Positions 44,051-54,770 of a stretch of 64,000 nt of DNA are shown here, piece by piece. The number at the start of each line of letters is the position of its first letter. Position 1 is the first letter of the stretch. The stretch is from assembly GCA_002633025.1 (NCBI GenBank), contig NMRB01000115.1, positions 526,210-590,209 of the forward strand, written 5' to 3'. The translations under genes were made by a program, and so were the position numbers. The notes below the pieces were generated by a model. It was not told the DNA's origin. It did no database searches and was given only the letters and a program-made list of their open reading frames with translations. The DNA is from Notospermus geniculatus (Eukaryota; Nemertea; Pilidiophora; Heteronemertea; Lineidae).

Positions 44051-44588
44051 GGAGCCGTATTCTAGAATCTTCCTTTACTCTAAAGCCTGCCGCACACTGG
44101 AGCTATCTGCTGAGCAAAACGTCATTCGAGAGCAGATAGCTCACCGAAAAATACGCGCACACGTGAGCTTTCTGCCTCGCGAGGCAAAAAACTTACCGAA
44201 ATTATGCGCACACGCGAGCTATCTGCTGAGCAAACGGTCTCGAATGACTTTTTGCTCAGCGGATAGCTCCAGTGTGCGGCAGGCTTAAGTTTTACCTTTT
44301 ACCATTGTTTCCAGGACAGAATACAAATTAAAAAGCTGGACCTCAAGCCTGCGCACACTGGAGCTATCTGCAAAGCAAAAAGTCATTCGAGACCGTTTGC
44401 TCAGCAGATAGCTCACCGAATACGCGCACAGGCGAGCTTTCTGCCTCGCGAGGCAAAAAACTCACCGAAATTTCGCGCACACGCGAGCTGTCTGCTGAGC
44501 AAACGGTCTCGAATGACTTTTTGCTCAGCAGATAGCTCCAGTGTGCGGCAGGCTTTAGAGTTGAGGAGGCTTCCAGAATACGGGCCCT
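44051..44588. mobile_element. Compound nested palindrome
   Basis: Outer arms GAGCCGTATTCTAGAATC and GAATACGGGCCCTC enclose two similar ~200-base palindromes (44085-44284 and 44347-44553). Each begins GCCTGC(C)GCACACTGGAGC, ends with its complement, and has TAAA/TTAA or TCAA/TTTA flanks. Their stems repeat GAGCTATCTGCTGAGCAAA. The apparent frames here are palindrome artefacts. Confidence 0.85.
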
Positions 44589-44589
44589 C

Positions 44590-46599
44590 GAGTTCATTTA
44601 TGTAAAAACACAGTTACGCCTTGACCACCAGCGACACACACAGGGTATGAGTTATAGTTGCCCATGGAGAACCAACTTGCGGAGAACCTCAACAAGGAGC
44701 ACCTCAATGCACTTTCAAGGTAATCTTCCCGCCAGCTTCCCACCAGGCCAACTGAGCATGCACGGGTTCCTGGAATGGCAACGGTCCAAAATGACAAACC
44801 TTTCTTAGGCCTACAGTAAAACTGATGACTCAACAAAAGGACAAGAGAAAACCCGGTTAGGTAATAGTAATAACTTCGACAGAACAATCCCTCCTTAATG
44901 TGGGAAAGATGCCGTTTATCGAAGTTGCAATGGTTCGCAACGAAGGCGCAGATCGTCGATTGGCTCTCGTAACGAATGACACGTGACCCAACGGGAGAGG
45001 CGAAGAGAAAATGCAAAATGATGGGGCAACAATTTTTTTTCTCATATTTCCGCCCGCTAATGCTGTAAATATGACTTTTAAAATACAAATGAAATGGCGT
45101 ACGGTTTACACGCGGCGGTCGTTTTGTGCGGGATTAATAAAAACGAGCACGGAGAGGTATCCGATGACGGGCGAAAAAAAGATGGCGGCCGCCAGCCCGC
45201 ATTAGGTTTTTGTGTCACAAAAACAAGAGGTGTGGTCGTGTCAGTGGGGCACGGGGCAGTGAATGGAATATGATTAATATAAAGGCAGTAGAGTGTAGGA
45301 TTGGTTTTTGTATCGCTGACTTTGTTGATGTTACGTACATTTGTAACGTCGGTCTTTGGTCGATGACGTAAACACCTCGATCGTCTGCCTCGCAGCACAT
45401 CGTCTGCACGGACTCCTCAGCGTGACGTCATCCTACATGTATGACGTCATAGTTATCGTGACGTCATATTAAACTCTCAAATCCTTGGTAACGACCAAAA
45501 ACCCGTTAAAACATAATTAACGGAAAAATCGCTTCACTACGCACAAATACATATCAAGAGGAAATCACCTGCCAAATCTGAGCCGAATCGAAGCATCACA
45601 GACGCAGTGCGGCGCCGGACAAAATTCCGGCTTAGCGTATTATATAATAGATTGATTTCAAAGTCACAATATCCACACCACGAGATGAAATGCCAAATAA
45701 ACGAAGTACATGTATAAATTCGTGTTGACTCTGAACTGACCTCATCAGTTTTCTCATCAGATGAAATTGTACTTTTAATAGCGAGAAGTTTTCCCTTGCG
45801 CAACCCGTCCATTTGATTATCTGCAATATCTAAGACTGGCGTGCGCGAGACTCATCATTGCGGAGACGAAGAACGGTCCGTTTCAGAATCATTCTCAAGA
45901 GACCAATAGATCTCTTTGTTTTGAAAAATTGGAAATCTTTAATAAAATATTCCGCCCTATTCGGCTTAATTTCCCTCGCCGCTATCGTGTCTCCTGAGTT
46001 TTTAATCCAGCGTAAATTAATGGCGGTGTTTATCTCTTGTAAAGGTGAGCAGACGACAACCTCGTCCACAACTACACGTCCTTACACAGTATTAGTTTTG
46101 AAGTGGGTGCTGCCGATTTTAGAGACGAGGTTGAGATAGGATGGTGCTGTCGAAAATTAACTTGCCTATCAATAAATAATCAAGAATTAATCAAGAAATC
46201 TTCGGTTCGTGTCAATAAACTTTCGATTTGGCAATTTATTGTAGTCAAGACACGCCATCAGGCCACGCAAAAGGAACGGCGTGGTTCGTCTTTTACAAGC
46301 TACCGAAGGCCTACGTTAACTTTTACATCACAACAACAACCACAACATTCTCCGCTTATAATCACCATCATCCCACTGACGAATATTGCAGGCTGAAAGC
46401 TGATGGAGCGATTTGAAAATTTTCCATCTTGGTGGTGATTTTGCTGACAGTGAGGGGTTGAGAGGGCTTTTTGCGATTTTCAAGTCATGCTAAACAAAAA
46501 CAAAGACCCCAGGCATTCATAACTCGGTGCGCACGTTCGGAAGGCATGCTGCAGTGCCCCAGAATACACAAACATCGTGTTGTACTCCGTGCAGGCATT
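44590..46599. other. GC-richer stretch with CpG and AAGATGGCGGCC, no gene recognised
   Basis: It has more CpG than its surroundings, an AAGATGGCGGCC motif at 45179 and several TGACGTCA or GACGTCAT motifs (45423-45466). This could be a promoter, but no downstream exon was recognised on either strand. Confidence 0.3.
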
Positions 46600-46722
46600 G
46601 GGTCATATGTCATGAATAAATACTAGCAAATGCTTTTACTTCAGATTTGTAGAGAATTGCCTCGTACATTTGTATTGTAAAATTCAAGTAAAAGCATTTA
46701 CTAGTCTTATCCATACGACCCA
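46600..46722. mobile_element. Fold-back element, TAGCAAATGCTTTTACTT family, copy 3
   Basis: The core arms are 46624-46641 and 46686-46703, with a loop close in sequence to copy 2 (TTGTATTGTAAAATTC shared). Confidence 0.85.
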
Positions 46723-46744
46723 TTGTCTGATTTCATACAAATGG

Positions 46745-46825
46745 GCTCGACATAAATTATTATAAGCAGGCACACAAAGGATGAATTCACATTGGCTCGG
46801 CATAAATTATTATAAGCAGGTTACG
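46745..46825 (+). repeat. Direct repeat of CATAAATTATTATAAGCAGG
   Basis: The phrase preceded by GGCTCG occurs twice, about 53 bases apart. Confidence 0.8.
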
Positions 46826-46859
46826 TCAACTGGTCGGACTAATTCTAGTCGTTCGTGGT

Positions 46860-47446
46860 TTGTGCGAAGACACAAGTTTACGACTGAAGAAGCAACACCG
46901 TCTGAAGATGCTTTGTTTACAGCCTTTTGTGTCTGAAGTGAGTGCTAGCTTGTTTGTAAATATTTTAGAAACAGTTGGACGAAGTGAAGAAGCGAATCCC
47001 ACTTTGTTTGGCCTGATGTGTAGAAGTTGCCATCGAGGTTATATGTGCCATCATCCATCTTTAATAACTGCTCGCGTGGATCATTCAATATTAGGTGTAA
47101 ACTATTTAGCATGCATGCGGAACGTAAAGACAACGTCGACGATCAACAAACGCAGAAAAAAGCGCAAAGTATAGAAGTGATTGATAATGTTGGGCACACT
47201 CCTGCTAGCCTGAGTAAAAAACACGTATTAATTGAAAAATCTGAACCGACTTTCTTTTTCAACGAAACTTGTTGACACAGTGAGGTTCAACTTTGCGTCA
47301 ACTTCGGTAATTTCCGACAATCCCGAACGACGGCCGAGTCGTGAGCCGATCGTATGCGCTAGAAATGATGTGCTGAAAACAGCGACACCGATCAGTTCCT
47401 ACGTTGATGGTGCTAAACCGGGACAGAAAAAAATCTCATCCGTGTC
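46860..47446. other. Open frames of unknown status
   Basis: Overlapping plus-strand frames (46860-47174 and 47232-47450) and a minus-strand frame (46945-47133) show no recognisable domain and no clear splice partners. They could be chance frames or a fragment of an unknown element. Confidence 0.2.
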
Positions 47447-47450
47447 TTAA

Positions 47451-47628
47451 AGGAGCCCGGTATTGCCATTTTTTCTCGAGAGTGGCGCCACCATCACCCA
47501 GGGACTAACTACGTTGTCGGCGAATGGACATTTTGTAATGGTTTTTTGTAGTTCGTACTGCTGCCACTAGGTGGCGCCCTCTACGTAGGCAGTCAAAATA
47601 CCGGTAAGAGATCGCATATCGTGCTCCT
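47451..47628. mobile_element. 178-bp TTAA-flanked element with AGGAGC ends
   Basis: AGGAGCCCGGTATTGCC and GTGCTCCT are inverted ends. The flanks are exact: TTAA at 47447-47450 and 47629-47632. Both arms carry a GTGGCGCCAC or GGCGCCAC core; the right arm contains a full CTCF consensus. Confidence 0.8.
47564..47577 (+). promoter_or_regulatory. CTCF consensus motif inside a transposon relic
   Basis: CCACTAGGTGGCGC matches the CTCF core CCASYAGRKGGCRS at all 14 positions. CTCF is present across bilaterians, but occupancy here is unknown. Confidence 0.5.
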
Positions 47629-48808
47629 TTAACAGTGCGGTGAGCGATTCGTTTAAAAGGGTGAATACTGCAAGAGGGGGCGAGGAGCCAACGACGCAAA
47701 TTACATACATGTAACACCAAATCTCGCTTTGTTTGTGAACGCAGCGATGCGCAATAAAACGGGCCGGAGAATGACATCGACTTTTCGACACCGAGTGGCA
47801 TGAGTACGTGACATTGTACCTTTAAGTATCATTATAAGAAATATCCTCGGAGCTCGCCGCGGAGAGTGAGTGGCTATGAAGCAATGCAGTGTTCCAATGA
47901 TTGGCGGCCATTGTGGAAGAAAAGACGACTTTTAATTTGCACATAACGTGTTGATTAAGGCGATTCCCGTAAGAATTTGCCCAAAGAAGGCGGACAATTG
48001 AAACTGCGGACTATTCTCGTTTGCCACTGGATTGCTAGCGAATAAGGAAAGATTAATTTTTCATATCAAAGATAATTAGTTTTCGGTTCCGAAATGGGTT
48101 TATTATCGGGGAAGGTGGATTGCTCCCCCGGCGCTGGCGACTATTCAGGACGTTTGATTAATAAACGATATAAAGAGATTTAAAGAGCGCTAGGGTCCAA
48201 GAGCGTCTATACCAGGTAATGATTAATCATCGATATAGAAAACGTTCGATGATACATTTTCGAATATATGCGATTACATCGTGCTGCCATGAGGCGGCTA
48301 TTTCGCGATTTCATCGGGTACGAACTCAACCACAACGGGGAAGATGGTTATGCAGCTGCACGACTGGGGAACACCCACGCTGTTTGAATTGCAGCAAAGG
48401 CGGCGCAGAAGGCAACGCCATGCAGTTTATCATCCACGACACCAACAACAAAAACGCAAATATGGCCGCCAGTCGTCCATCTTGAACAAGGTACTGTACT
48501 TTGGCTGAACAATACCACAAAAAAGAATGTTCTAACCTGGTATGATGTTTCCCTTGGAACATATCGACTTGACACTTGTTGTTCGTTCTTCTGGTACATT
48601 CACCCAGGTGAGCACATGGTCCATCGACCATTTCATTACACATGAATTTCATGCAGGAGTGCCAATCGGCGCAATGCAAGGTAGAGAGGGTGGTCGCTCT
48701 CCCGCTGTCGAACACATGTAGTTTGATATCATTTTGTGTGTCAATTTTTGTGCTTTCTCGTTCTTTGAAGAGAAGTATACACGTACATTAATACTGTTAC
48801 GTCGTCGG

Positions 48809-49222
48809 CATTCTGCATAATGCATCGTGTAGAAATCGGCTAACCTCTTCCTACACTCTGCAACAAGCAGCCAGATTCCGTGTTCAACGCTTGGGGATTT
48901 TCTCGTGCGCCCAATCAGAGGCCTCGTTTCTTCGTCGTTCACGGAAGAAAAAATATCAATGATGTCATTTCATCAAATTTTGATTGGCCAACGTCATTAC
49001 CGGGAACACGTCATGCACGTGGGTCGGTGCAAGCTTTGCCGTGATTGGTTGCTATTTTTGGGACCGGGGAAATCAGTTGAACACGGAATGTGGTATGCAA
49101 CATAGCCATAATCCCACAAACGACAAATTAACGTACCCAGAACGCGAAATAACGCGAAATTTTTTTGCGTTCTGACTTTTTACAGTGGAGTCTACCTGAA
49201 CTCAGTGAAGATGCGTCGTCGG
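48809..49222. repeat. 414-bp indel between the duplicated copies
   Basis: Present in copy 1 and absent at the equivalent site in copy 2 (about 57265). It is bounded by CGTCGTCGG at 48800-48808 and 49214-49222. This is either an insertion with a nine-base target duplication or a deletion in copy 2 between the repeats. The ends are not clearly inverted. Confidence 0.75.
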
Positions 49223-49469
49223 ACGCTTTGGCCTTTCGTTTTTTGGTTTGAAATTGGCCTATTTTACACGTAGAACCTGCATTTTGGTGCACGAAGTACA
49301 TCAAAAGTTGAAGTACGTCAAACTTCAAGCTCAAATCTAGACATTGCACGTAGCGATGCAACAGGTCTACTGTTGTACAGACGACACCACCCCCACTCCC
49401 ACAAAAAGTTGACGTTTAAACGTTAAAGTTTGGATTTATAGTCTGATATCAACAACGGTAGAGTGTCAT

Positions 49470-49702
49470 CTGACTTTACACTTCAACCCCAGCCTATCCT
49501 GAAACCTTTCAGTAGAACTCAGATGAGCTGCTCATTTAGCGCTACAATCCGAGCATTTCCGACCGGTAGGCCTACCCATTTATCCACCAGAGAGGCCAGT
49601 GAGGCAAAGAGACTTGCCAAAAGTCTCACGCCCATTGGGATTCGAACCCGGGACCCTCTGAACGCAAGTCGGAGACCCGAACCACTACATCACCGTGGCT
49701 CC
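49470..49702 (-). mobile_element. tRNA-derived SINE in duplication copy 1
   Basis: On the minus strand: GGAGCCACGGTGATGTAGTG (A-box region), then B-box GGTTCGAATCCC about 45 bases on, followed by a non-tRNA body (CTCACTGGCCTCTCTGGTGG). The open frame 49463-49858 is a by-product. Confidence 0.8.
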
Positions 49703-49859
49703 TCATCATGGGCCCGGCACTCCCACAGCATACGGACGCCCAGGCATGCCCCAAGTCCAATCCCCTTCATTTGTACACCCTGTACACAGCGGCTGGCGAA
49801 CAAACGGCGTTCTTTTCAACAACAACGACTTTTTTCATCGCTTCTAACCGAATGGTAAT

Positions 49860-50780
49860 ACACCCTTAATGTCCCGCTAATTCCCTGTTTATTTTTACTC
49901 CGTCCACACTCAGTAGGCGAAGCCGCATCCCCCCTGAATATATCACAGCCCGATTAAAACCAATTCTCACTGCCTTCTGACAATATTACAACAATTAAGG
50001 AACGGAAGACAATAAGTCGGTGTAATTTCCTCTCGAGTTGCGTCGATTACGGTGCTAATTCGTTATTTTACGAGCGACGGCCGCGCTCTGCATAAGCTCC
50101 AGTTCGTGTTTGACAATGATAAAGGGCTTGAGGCGCTCTTAATACCCAGTTAATGGCATTCCGGCGATTTGCGCTGTAAAAGTTGATAACTTACCAAGCA
50201 ATTTTCCGTCTCATATACGGTTATTTCATAGTCGGCGACCAATCATCGTCGCGTTTGCCATGATACTTGCTGATAACCCTACTTCCCGATGTTTATAACC
50301 AATTTCCCTCGGCTTATCCCATTACAAAGGCGTAAGCAGATCAAGTTCCCGCTATCGCTTGAGCAAGAACCTTGTGACTAGTTCCATGTCTCTCTTGTTC
50401 ATTACAGGCCGATTAACTGATACCATAGCTCGATTCCATCCCGTTTTATTGTGAGCGTTCTTGCTTATCTTTCCTACACATGTCCTTCGTTATTCGCCGT
50501 GAAATGAAGACATTCACTCTCGCGAGATTACGGATTATGATTCTGCGTATTTAAGGAGTGATTCCGGTGAACTGAACTAAGTCGACAGTCGTAACTTCAT
50601 GTGCGTGGCTGATAGCCCATAATGCCCTCCCAATAGCAAATCAATTCACCCCACCCATCGGTCTTAATTAAATGACAACTTTCACTTTTCGCCTGTTCCT
50701 GTTATCACTCGAAAATCGAATGCGACAATCCTTAGCTCAGGTGAACGAGGTTGGATGATTATCATGGATCGAGGTTGGGG
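49860..50780. other. Single-copy-like, CpG-containing TAAT-rich block
   Basis: Free of recognisable repeats, with many TAAT/ATTA cores. It differs at only about six of ~920 positions from its counterpart at 58073-59000. No open frame of note. Candidate non-coding regulatory DNA; inference only. Confidence 0.3.
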
Positions 50781-50804
50781 ATAATGAGGCAATGGAGTTG
50801 TGCA

Positions 50805-50885
50805 GTCAGAGTGGAGCGGTGGTAGTATACAGCACTTGTCACCACAGAGGTCATAGGGTCGATACCCTGCGTCTAGAGTTCGCTA
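50805..50885 (+). mobile_element. tRNA-like sequence (possible SINE head)
   Basis: GTGGTAGTATACAG (A-box-like) and GGGTCGATACCC (B-box-like), with TTGTCAC between them resembling a GTC anticodon loop. The acceptor stem is not convincing, so I do not call a tRNA gene. The second copy is at 59020-59100. Confidence 0.45.
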
Positions 50886-50939
50886 CCCCACTCATGGCTG
50901 TCTTGTAATCGGATTAAACCATGAACAAGAGCAACGCAA

Positions 50940-51375
50940 AGCGTGGCATGCCCCCGCCTGCAAGTTCTCCGGAAAAAGGATGGCGTGTGTGGCGGCCATA
51001 TTGGATGAGCGGTGGCTCCTCCAATTGGAAGGAACCTTCTTGTAGTCTAGTGCAACCAACCACAAAAATCGGCTGCGATATACATGTACCCATGCATTCA
51101 GCCTGAAACGTCCGGAAACAAAAATCAAGATGGTCGCTGCGACGGCCATCGTGGAAGAGCAGTGGCGCCCCTAATCGAAAGTAGCCTTCCACTGGTCAAG
51201 TGCAACAAACGCCAATATGCGCATGCATTCAGCCTGAAACATCCGGAAGCGAAAACCAAGATGGTCGCTGTGGCGGCCATCTTGGAAGAGCAATGGTGCC
51301 CCAAATCGAAAGGAACCTTCCACTCGTCAAGTGCAACCAAACACCAACACGCGCATACATTCAAAGGGATGCACG
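50940..51375 (+). repeat. ~131-bp tandem repeat, about three units
   Basis: Each unit has GCATTCAGCCTGAAAC (51094, 51225; degenerate at 51354), AAGATGGTCGCTG, GGCGGCCATCTTGGAAGAGC and CTTCCACTGGTCAAGTGCAA. The CAAGATGG and CCATCTTGG pairs are YY1-like. Copy 2 has the same array at 59150-59590. Confidence 0.88.
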
Positions 51376-51398
51376 GACGCTTGGGGCGATAGCACAAA

Positions 51399-51689
51399 GT
51401 GCCCACAGGTCGACATTGCGTCCTGAAGCAACTCGCGGCAACTAGCTTTCCGGCGATGGAAGCAACTCGGCGTGACTGATTGATCAGTTGCCGATTTTGT
51501 CGACGACCTGAGCGTGCTTGCATCTCCGAGCAACTGCCGGATGCATCATGAGCGTGCTGTTCGAGGTATAACTGCCAGTTGCTCCGAGTTCCTCTCAATC
51601 GCTGAAATGTCAACCTGCGCTAGGTGATTTTTTGATCTGCGACGGATCCGTCGAGTTGCTTCAAGACGCAATGTCGACCTGTGGGCACC
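51399..51689. mobile_element. TTAA-class fold-back element, duplication copy 1
   Basis: GTGCCCACAGGTCGACATTG is mirrored by CAATGTCGACCTGTGGGCAC; TTAA follows at 51690-51693. The arms extend to GAAGCAACTCG. The left flank is decayed. Confidence 0.85.
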
Positions 51690-52774
51690 TTAAGCTTCGC
51701 TATTTTTGCATGGGGCATATAAACCATTTAGCTTCACGCTAAAACCATGTTGCATCTACGCCCGAATCTTTAAATCTTAATGAAGCGACATCGCGGCCGA
51801 TAGGTTCCTTAATCAAACGGTCTCATTATATCATAAAAATTAACAACCTAAGCCACAGCAATTACTCAGAAAATAAATATCCACGTCTTAAACGAATTAA
51901 TGCCACGTTGGTTAACTCCCAACACATTTCTAATTAATATGACCCATTCTTCCACGCGCGTATGAATTCATTTAGAATCGCTTATGGGACTTACCTAATC
52001 ACTTCTGGATCTTAAACAATACAGAATTTCTTCCGCCTATTCCCAAGGGGACTTTCCAAGACACGGAACATTTACCTGCAACACGCCTCCTCAGTGCCGG
52101 AACTCATAACCACACTTTTCAGATTAATTACTTTAATTACGATTAATTAAATGATATAAAGGAAGAAAATTGTATATTGTTATTGATATAAATAGCGAAT
52201 CGTGGCCCAGTATGTTTTTGGACATTCTGACAGGTCGACCGGACTGTTAACGTCAAGAGGGACGTGAAATATTGTTTTGAGTGCCACAGGGGGAGGTCCC
52301 CAGCTCGTAGGAAATCACTCTCTTGATGCTCGTGGTATTATTTCGAGTGCCCCAGGGGAGAGGTCCCCAGCTCGGAGGTAATCACTCTCTCTGGATCTTG
52401 TGGTTCCGGAATGACTTTGGGACAATTGAACATACTGCCGATGGTTTTAGTAGGATAATTTGTCGGCAAATAACTTGTCTGTAAAATGACCTGCAACTCG
52501 GAAGATATTTCAATAAATTTTTGCCTAAATATTTTTCGAGACTTCAATTATTTCGAGCCAACACTTCGAATTTTTTTCAGTGATCTGTGTTGGTTTACTG
52601 TCAAATCTGGATCGTGACACCCCTGGCGTACTGTTACCGGTGTGGTAGGAAAAAACACCCATGAGAAGTGTCCAGGGAACAATATGGGATCATATTTTGA
52701 GGGGTGTGTTGATTTATGTTTTTGTTGTTTATGTTTTAGGGTATGTTGGTTACATCACACCTGATTAATTATCC

Positions 52775-52962
52775 CCGGTCCTTCAGTCCGTCGCATGGGA
52801 CAATAACCCGTGGTGCCTTGTACCTTGTGCCTTTGCAAGGGCAAGTGAAAGACCCCATCCAAGTGAGACACATGAGTAACTTGAGATGGCCTCTTCCGTA
52901 CTTACCAGGGCCAATAATGCTACGGCTTCGGCCCTGACGGAAAAAATCAAATACAAATACAT
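52775..52962 (+). mobile_element. SINE body, duplication copy 1
   Basis: Matches the body of the SINE at 25290-25541 from CAGTCCGTCGCATGGGACA to the ACGGAAAAAATCAAATACAA end. The tRNA-like head is missing. Confidence 0.78.
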
Positions 52963-53137
52963 GTACAAGCACGCTGGGTATCTCCACGTGTGTGGGGAAC
53001 AATATATGATCTGAAGGGGTGTTGATTTCTTTTTTTTGTAATTTATGTTATAATTTAGGAATGTTGATTACATCAAACCATGCCACTTTCTGCGGACGGG
53101 GGGGGGGGGGGTAGATATTTTGTGCAGAATACTTTCC

Positions 53138-53294
53138 NNNNNNNNNNNNNNNNNNNNNNNNNNNNNNNNNNNNNNNNNNNNNNNNNNNNNNNNNNNNNNN
53201 NNNNNNNNNNNNNNNNNNNNNNNNNNNNNNNNNNNNNNNNNNNNNNNNNNNNNNNNNNNNNNNNNNNNNNNNNNNNNNNNNNNNNNNNNNNNNN
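53138..53294. other. Assembly gap (157 N)
   Basis: Preceded by a G13 run (53099-53111). In copy 2 the equivalent interval is 61648-61703, 56 bases of real sequence, so the true gap is probably near that size. Confidence 0.97.
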
Positions 53295-54060
53295 CAATTA
53301 ATCTTTTTGACAAGTACATTTTTATTTCATTAAATGAAATTAAGTGACACATATGGTTTCCGTGTTTCACCATAATACGGCTTTTTACGTCCGATCGACC
53401 GGGAAAAGTTTCTGAAGAATTCATAAGAGATGCCATATCATGAAGAAAACACGAGTCATTTATTATATTTTATTGCTATTGCCCATATTTTTCGGGTTAT
53501 TAGTCAAGTTTTAATTTCACATCACAACAAAAAGCATTGAGACAATTTAAAACATAAACTATGTCGTAGCAGACGATATTCGTGCTAATTTCCCTCCCAA
53601 AGAGAGAAACGCGCGAACATTGAAAAGGTCGCAAAGTCAATTGAAGAAAAATTGATTTAATTTAATCTTTAAATGCAAAGGGCAATAATAAATTTTGAAA
53701 ACGTGTAAAACCTTTCTTTGAAAATAATTCTAAAATTCACCCGACCAGTTTTGAACATTATGTAATGATCAATTTCACATTTTATATTCACCAATTTCTC
53801 ATTTTATATTCACCCATTGTATTTAGAACAGGTCCGGATTAATTTACTCCGCCGTAAATAATTCGACATTTCATGCGTCGGTCTGATAGCGGAGTTTTTT
53901 TATATCTCACGAAAACTTTCATTGCTGTCGTTAATTTTTGATATCAGACGATTTGACGTTGAGTTCTGGTGTCATTAAGTGGCGATTAAATTGGAGTCAA
54001 ACGCCTGAGCATATGGCAGGGATGCTGATCGGGTGATTTATGGTTTTATGATTTCAGGTA
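53295..54060. other. AT-rich block almost identical in both copies
   Basis: Equivalent to 61704-62470 with about two differences in ~770 bases. It contains no repeat and no gene that I recognise. Candidate regulatory DNA or simply young duplication. Confidence 0.3.
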
Positions 54061-54149
54061 TCTGGTGATTGATTTCGTAGACCGGCGAAAATTTAAAGGG
54101 GATTTTTCGAAAAATATTGCGCCCGGTGGGTTATGCACCATATGTGGAC

Positions 54150-54770
54150 AAAGTCCACCAATGAGAACGCGTGAAATATTCGACCCTTTTGGTAATGCAC
54201 CGCGTAAAATTGTCCACCAATCAGAACCCGTGAAATATTTTGTCCCGTTAGGTTAACATACATGTACACCCTGTGGGGAATGCCCACCAATGAGAACGCC
54301 TGAAATATTTCGTCCCGTTTTGTTATCATATGCATTGAGGAGAATGTCCACCAATGAGAACGCGGGAAATATTCTGTCCCCTTTGGTAAACATACACCCT
54401 GTGGAGAATGTCCACCAATGAGAACACGGGAAATATTCTGTCCCCTTCGGTAAACATACACCCTGTGGAGAATGTCCATCAATGAAAACGCGTGAAATAT
54501 ACTCCGTCCCGTTTTGTTATCATATGCGGTGAGGAGAATGTCCACCAATGAGAAGACAGGAAATATTCTGTCCCCTTCGGTAAACATACACCCTGTGGAG
54601 AATGTCCACCAGTGAGAACGCATGAAATATTCCGTCCCGTTTTGTTAACATATGCGGTGAGGAGAATCTCCACCAATGAGAACGCGGAAATATTCTGTCC
54701 CTTTCGGTCAACATACATGTACACCCTGTGGAGATTAGAGAATGCGTCTACCAATGAGAAAGCGTGAAAA
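54150..54770 (+). repeat. ~62-bp minisatellite, ten units
   Basis: Units contain CCACCAATGAGAACGCG, GAAATATTC and alternately ACATACACCCTGTGGAGAAT or CATATGCGGTGAGGAGAAT. I count ten CCACCAATGAGAA cores. The 176-residue minus-strand frame is a by-product of the repeat period. Confidence 0.92.

Noticed and set aside
44594-45088. 164-residue minus-strand frame
   Set aside because: No recognisable domain, low-complexity tyrosine and serine runs, no splice partners.
49463-49858. 131-residue plus-strand frame, repeated at 57451-57750
   Set aside because: It overlaps a tRNA-derived SINE in reverse orientation and is broken by an insertion in the second copy.
50805-50885. Functional tRNA-Asp gene
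   Set aside because: Box A and box B like motifs are present, but I could not pair a seven-base acceptor stem or a full cloverleaf; more likely a SINE head.
53068-53436. Frames across the 157-N gap
   Set aside because: Same artefact: open only because N codons are not stops.
54093-54623. 176-residue minus-strand open frame with repeated SHWWTFS-type peptides
   Set aside because: It is the translation of the ~62-base minisatellite. The second copy of the segment breaks the frame differently, and there is no start, splice or domain evidence.
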